From: Clostridium sp.
Lineage (GTDB): Bacteria; Bacillota; Clostridia; TANB77; CAG-508
Reading direction: 5' to 3'
Assembly (NCBI GenBank): GCA_018371855.1
Contig: JAHAKD010000001.1
Span: 310,001 to 374,000, forward strand
Length of the DNA: 64,000 bases
Made by a program: the position numbers and the translations under genes. Shown one piece after another: positions 60,824-64,000 of the stretch (position 1 is its first letter; each line of letters begins with the position of its first letter). The notes beneath the pieces are model-generated. The model searched no databases, was not told the DNA's origin, and saw nothing but the letters and a program-made list of their open reading frames with translations.

Positions 60824-61750
60824 TTAATAATTTGTAGTTCTTGTTAAATGATATGGTCTTTTTGATAATCTCTTATTCTTTGACATAAGCCAAATATAAT
60901 CATTTAATTCTATTGCATTTATTTTGTTATTTAATAATCTTTTTATTTCATCTATTACATATATAACTGTTGCTCTAATTTCTACTTCATATGCTGAATT
61001 TTCTTTTATTTCTACTTTATTATCAACTATATCTGCCAATTCTTTATTGTATTTTACTAGATTTAATGCTCGTAAGCCCTGTGGTATTTTATAATCACTA
61101 CATCCAACTAAATGTGAGCAGTCTACTTTTATTTTTTCTTTCTTTTCCCTTATATGTAAAATATCTGATGTTAATAATTGTGCCAATTTATAAAAATATA
61201 TTGTCTTACATTCATATGTCCTTATATCTTTAAAATCTTCAAAATTATCTATTATAAGTTTAAATAAGTCTTCATCTTTTGTTATGTTATATATTGCATT
61301 GTAAAAATCTCCACCGAATCTTTCGTTTACAACCTTATTAACATTTTTTATAATTTTAAATCTTTCTTCAAAAAGAGGAATCTCTACATTACCTTTTAAA
61401 TATTCTTTAAAGTTTTCTTTTGTCAAATTATCAAATGTCTTATTGTCTCTTATATATCTTAGCATTGCATACATAAGTGCCATAGAACCATCTTCTTTTC
61501 CGTTAATTGTTTCTATTTGCCATTTTGGACTTCCCCAAAAAGAAAAGTCTATTGCCTCGAAATATAGTAAAAATGTTATTATTGTTTCTACATTTTCATC
61601 TAATAAATTATATGGAGAATTGTACAACCAATTTTTTATATTTACCTCTTGTATTCCATTTGCAAACTTTTTTATTTCTTCCTTATTTATTTGAATATAT
61701 TTTGCATTTTCTATTACATACTTATTTGATTCTATTATTTTATTAAACAT
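60824..61750 (-). CDS. Queuosine salvage protein (DUF2419/Qng1-like)
   Basis: Members hydrolyse queuosine 5'-monophosphate, releasing queuine for tRNA. The 308-residue protein shows FSFWGSPKWQIETINGKEDG with MALMYAMLRYIRD, CKTIYFYKLAQLLTSDI, the LVGCSDYKIPQGLRALNLVK segment and EVEIRATVIYVIDEIK, in the order of the family. Eukaryotes use it to reuse queuosine nucleotides; in anaerobic gut bacteria it suggests reclaiming queuine from the host or neighbours. No queuosine transporter or TGT is beside it. AAAAGGAG precedes the ATG. Confidence 0.85.
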   Translation of the reverse strand: MFNKIIESNKYVIENAKYIQINKEEIKKFANGIQEVNIKNWLYNSPYNLLDENVETIITFLLYFEAIDFSFWGSPKWQIETINGKEDGSMALMYAMLRYIRDNKTFDNLTKENFKEYLKGNVEIPLFEERFKIIKNVNKVVNERFGGDFYNAIYNITKDEDLFKLIIDNFEDFKDIRTYECKTIYFYKLAQLLTSDILHIREKKEKIKVDCSHLVGCSDYKIPQGLRALNLVKYNKELADIVDNKVEIKENSAYEVEIRATVIYVIDEIKRLLNNKINAIELNDYIWLMSKNKRLSKRPYHLTRTTNY

Positions 61751-61836
61751 CTTTTTTCTCCTTTTGTAGCCTAATTATACAACATACATCATTAAATATC
61801 AATTAGATTAAATATTACTAGTTTATAACAAAAACA

Positions 61837-61867
61837 GGATTCCAGGTAATCAAATTGCCTGAAATCC
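61837..61867 (-). terminator. Hairpin in the gap before the deacetylase terminator
   Basis: GGATT.CAGG pairs with CCTG.AATCC (one mismatch, 11-base loop), with TGTTTTTG on the minus strand. It may be a second terminator for the deacetylase unit or an old repeat. Confidence 0.5.
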
Positions 61868-61999
61868 CATTTTAAATATAATATTTACTTATTTAATAAA
61901 GACACAAATTCTCCTCTATATCTGTGTTTTATCACAAGTTAATCAGAAGTACAATAATCTTATAAAGTTATTTTAGCTTCGTCTACATGTCAATATAGC

Positions 62000-62036
62000 A
62001 AAAGAAACACAATAATCACATTATCATGTTTCTTTT
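62000..62036 (-). terminator. Terminator of the polysaccharide deacetylase gene
   Basis: AAAAGAAACA pairs with TGTTTCTTTT (10 bp, 17-base loop) right after the stop, with a T-run on the minus strand. Confidence 0.8.
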
Positions 62037-62046
62037 ATTTTGCTCT

Positions 62047-63207
62047 TCAGTTATTCACCCCATGCTGGACTGGAATTGTGTCTTCTGTAATTTCTGAAAA
62101 CACATATCCATTCTCTTTGGCATAGTCTATAATCTTCTGCAGAGCATCTGCTGTTGGTTGATGCCCATATCCATCATGCATTAATACAACATTTTCGCGC
62201 TGTGGCACAATTCCTGCCACAAAATTATCATAAACTTTGTTTGCTGTTCTTGCACTACCAGCATCATTGACATCAACATTCCAGTCATAATATGTAAAAC
62301 CCTCTTGCTCTACTTTACTGGTTGCTGCTGTCATTACACCATCACAATACTTCTTGCTGATGGTATTAGATGCTCCTCCAGGAAATCTTATGTATATTGC
62401 ATTATAATCGAAATCATTCAATATTTTTTCCTGCAATCCAATAAAATTCTCTGTAATCGCATCTACCGACGAATAAATCTTAGCATAATCATGAGACAAT
62501 CCATGTAACCCAAGAGTATGACCTTCATCTATAATTCTTTGAATCTTACTCTTGTCTTCTTCTGAATAATCTACAATAAAAAATGTAGCCTTAATTTCAT
62601 TTTCTTGCAGAATATCCAGAACTTCAGGCGTAATATCTGATGGTCCATCATCAAATGTCAAATAAATTACTCCTGTTGTCTTCATAATGGTTCTTTTTGC
62701 TATAGTAATGTTTCCTGATGAATCAGTTGCAGTATACACGAATTCATATTCAGAATCACTGATCTTATGTCTTTCGCGTTTTGCTTTAACATCTTCGTCA
62801 TAGTTGTCAGTTACTATAACTCCCGGGTCTAAACTTTCCAAATTGTTAAAGTCTTCGACATACAGCGTGCTACCACCCTGCATATCAATAACTGGTGCTG
62901 TAGTATCTATTACATTTATAGTCCTTGTAGCAGATTTTAATCCCCATTTGTAGGTTATTTTATATTCACCTACTTTAGAGGTATCAACATTACCAGTAAT
63001 TTTAACATCTTTAGAAACATTAAAACCAAGGTATTTTATTGTAGGTTCATCTGTAAATTCAGTTCCAACTTCAACTTCGATAGTTTTATCTTCCATTGAC
63101 AGTGGCAAAAATAATAATATTATTGCTAGTAATGCAATAATAACTCCTACAATCCGTCCGAATCTTATAGACTTTCTCCTCCGTCTTCTTCCTTTAGACA
63201 TCACCAT
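62047..63207 (-). CDS. Polysaccharide deacetylase with extracellular Ig-like domain
   Basis: The 386-residue protein has a short basic cytoplasmic start (SKGRRRRRKSIRF), one membrane helix (15-36), a beta-rich DUF5011-type region (~40-150: EVGTEFTDEPTIKYLG, YKITYKWGLKS, and LDPGVIVTDNYDEDV) and the NodB homology domain. There the metal site shows YLTFDDGPSDITPEVL and the zinc-binding HTLGLHGLSHDY, with RFPGGASNT for the substrate. It removes acetyl groups from peptidoglycan or other polysaccharides outside the membrane. Codons are GC-richer than in the core genes. GGGAGC is six bases before the ATG at 63207; a longer frame upstream is not used. Confidence 0.88.
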   Translation of the reverse strand: MVMSKGRRRRRKSIRFGRIVGVIIALLAIILLFLPLSMEDKTIEVEVGTEFTDEPTIKYLGFNVSKDVKITGNVDTSKVGEYKITYKWGLKSATRTINVIDTTAPVIDMQGGSTLYVEDFNNLESLDPGVIVTDNYDEDVKAKRERHKISDSEYEFVYTATDSSGNITIAKRTIMKTTGVIYLTFDDGPSDITPEVLDILQENEIKATFFIVDYSEEDKSKIQRIIDEGHTLGLHGLSHDYAKIYSSVDAITENFIGLQEKILNDFDYNAIYIRFPGGASNTISKKYCDGVMTAATSKVEQEGFTYYDWNVDVNDAGSARTANKVYDNFVAGIVPQRENVVLMHDGYGHQPTADALQKIIDYAKENGYVFSEITEDTIPVQHGVNN

Positions 63208-63371
63208 ATTTATGCTCCCTTTCTGCTGAAAATTATAACGTAAGTAACTACTATCCTCCTCCATAAAAATTATTTTACAGAATATATCAGCTTTTTTCTG
63301 TAGAACCTATATTTTACCACCATATTTTTTTTAAGTAAATATTTTTTATTAAACTGTATTGATAACATATA

Positions 63372-63515
63372 TTAAAAGCCGAACTTTAGCATACTAAACA
63401 AAGATTGTTCTACTTTTTTTATGCCATTTTCACTCAAATCAAAATCTGCAATTCCACCATAGCAATTTTCTATATCGTCTATTGATTCGCTATGTCTTAT
63501 TAAATAAATTTTCAT
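63372..63515 (-). pseudogene. Truncated histidine phosphatase (phosphoglycerate mutase-like)
   Basis: A 47-codon frame starts MKIYLIRHSESIDDIENCYG, with the family's RHxES phosphohistidine motif, followed by GIADFDLSENGIKKVEQSLF and then a stop. Full-length members are ~200 residues, so only the N-terminal fifth remains. GGGGA precedes the ATG, so the fragment may still be translated. It follows the HD-domain gene by 10 bases. Confidence 0.7.
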
Positions 63516-63525
63516 AATATTCCCC

Positions 63526-64000
63526 TTAAAATAATAAATCTATAATTTCATCTATACTTAAGTTATTTTCTTCGCCTAGCATTTCAACTTTTTTTAGTTT
63601 TAACTCTTCTAATAATTTAACACTGTCAATCTCTTCTTTTATTCTTTCTATGCCATAAATTTTCCTTATTATTTCGTTTGCAACTGCTTGATTTATTTCT
63701 TTCGCATATTTTAGCATCTCTGGTGCTTTTGCAGTTTCACTTCTTAAATACTTTGGATCTAGCTTTCCATATGTTGCAAATCTTTCCCTATCTAAAGCAT
63801 CTGCATCTTTTAAAAGCATACACAATTTTTCTATTTGACTTAAGCAGTCTACTGGTGCATTATATTTTTTTATTAGTTGTAATATTTCATCTTTATCTAA
63901 TTTTCCTCGTTCGCATTCTTTATGTTCATGATAATGTATTACCACTTGCAATATCGGTATTTCCTCTTTTCTTATATTAAATGTATTTGCTACGTTTTTT
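63526..64000 (-). CDS. HD-domain-like protein, C-terminal part (runs off the window)
   Basis: The frame is open to the edge at 64000 and ends at 63526; at least 157 residues are visible. Segments VVIHYHEHKECERG, CMLLKDADALDRERFATYGK and LDPKYLRSETAK are typical for HD-family phosphohydrolases, where DADALDR holds a catalytic/metal-binding Asp; the HD doublet itself would lie upstream, out of the window. The final helices (LLEELKLKKVEMLGEENN) are unknown. The TTG at 63951 is not the start; the same frame continues upstream (NIRKEEIPI). Confidence 0.65.
   Translation of the reverse strand, partial: KNVANTFNIRKEEIPILQVVIHYHEHKECERGKLDKDEILQLIKKYNAPVDCLSQIEKLCMLLKDADALDRERFATYGKLDPKYLRSETAKAPEMLKYAKEINQAVANEIIRKIYGIERIKEEIDSVKLLEELKLKKVEMLGEENNLSIDEIIDLLF

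Noticed and set aside
1..64000. tRNA, rRNA, T-box, CRISPR or prophage genes
   Set aside because: I scanned both strands for tRNA arm sequences, T-box boxes, regular repeat-spacer patterns and phage structural proteins and found none I could support.

Overview
The window is AT-rich DNA from a Gram-positive, anaerobic-type member of the Clostridia, probably an uncultured gut or rumen lineage. The signs are strong GGAGG-type ribosome binding sites, frequent TTG/GTG starts, a V-type ATPase operon, SbcCD, LexA-type boxes of the Firmicutes form, class A PBP and SecA with a zinc tail. No rRNA, tRNA, CRISPR or complete insertion sequence was found. Most genes lie on the minus strand. I cannot name the species.

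Layout. 1-5.8 kb: cell-wall genes (glucosaminidase start, an SOS-controlled LysM protein, class A PBP with a GNAT gene), a GC-richer orphan gene and mnmA. 5.9-8.0 kb: a plus-strand pair of unknown genes. 8.0-13.1 kb: thioredoxin/thioredoxin reductase, peptidase C, aspartate kinase, and prfB with its programmed +1 frameshift. 13.3-17.0 kb: a uracil permease fused to uracil phosphoribosyltransferase behind a leader with a terminator, then a hydrolase/Nudix pair. 17.2-20.9 kb: an accessory cluster (phospholipase-like protein, two related nucleotidyltransferase-like proteins, zeta-toxin-type kinase, HAD phosphatase) with an IS110-like scrap. 21.3-36.6 kb: secA, an AI-2E-type permease, a CBS protein, murD, a cytidylate-kinase-like gene, uvrA and uvrB. 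36.7-38.9 kb: a flavin-reductase/PCP_red-like protein and two unknown genes. 39.0-47.3 kb: a nine-gene V-type ATPase operon with one promoter and one terminator. 47.5-51.4 kb: sbcCD.

The most remarkable locus is 51.5-52.8 kb. A ~660-nt non-coding, structured transcription unit with its own TTGGCA-N17-TATAAT promoter and a terminator hairpin runs directly into a gene for a ~180-residue four-helix membrane protein. The arrangement, size and protein match the OLE RNA/OapA ribonucleoprotein system. This is an inference that a covariance-model search can settle.

53-64 kb carries single-gene units, several of them GC-richer orphans that end inside strong hairpins. It also holds a CDF exporter with a manganese-type site, peptide deformylase, a LysR/Rsm22/Ham1/ASCH run, a queuosine-salvage protein, a polysaccharide deacetylase, a truncated histidine phosphatase and an HD-domain protein running off the end.

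Across the window at least eight intergenic copies of a short palindromic repeat with the core GGGACGTTCC are scattered next to genes. Some serve as terminators, one encodes the tail of a protein, and one abuts a ribosome binding site. They look like REP-type elements.
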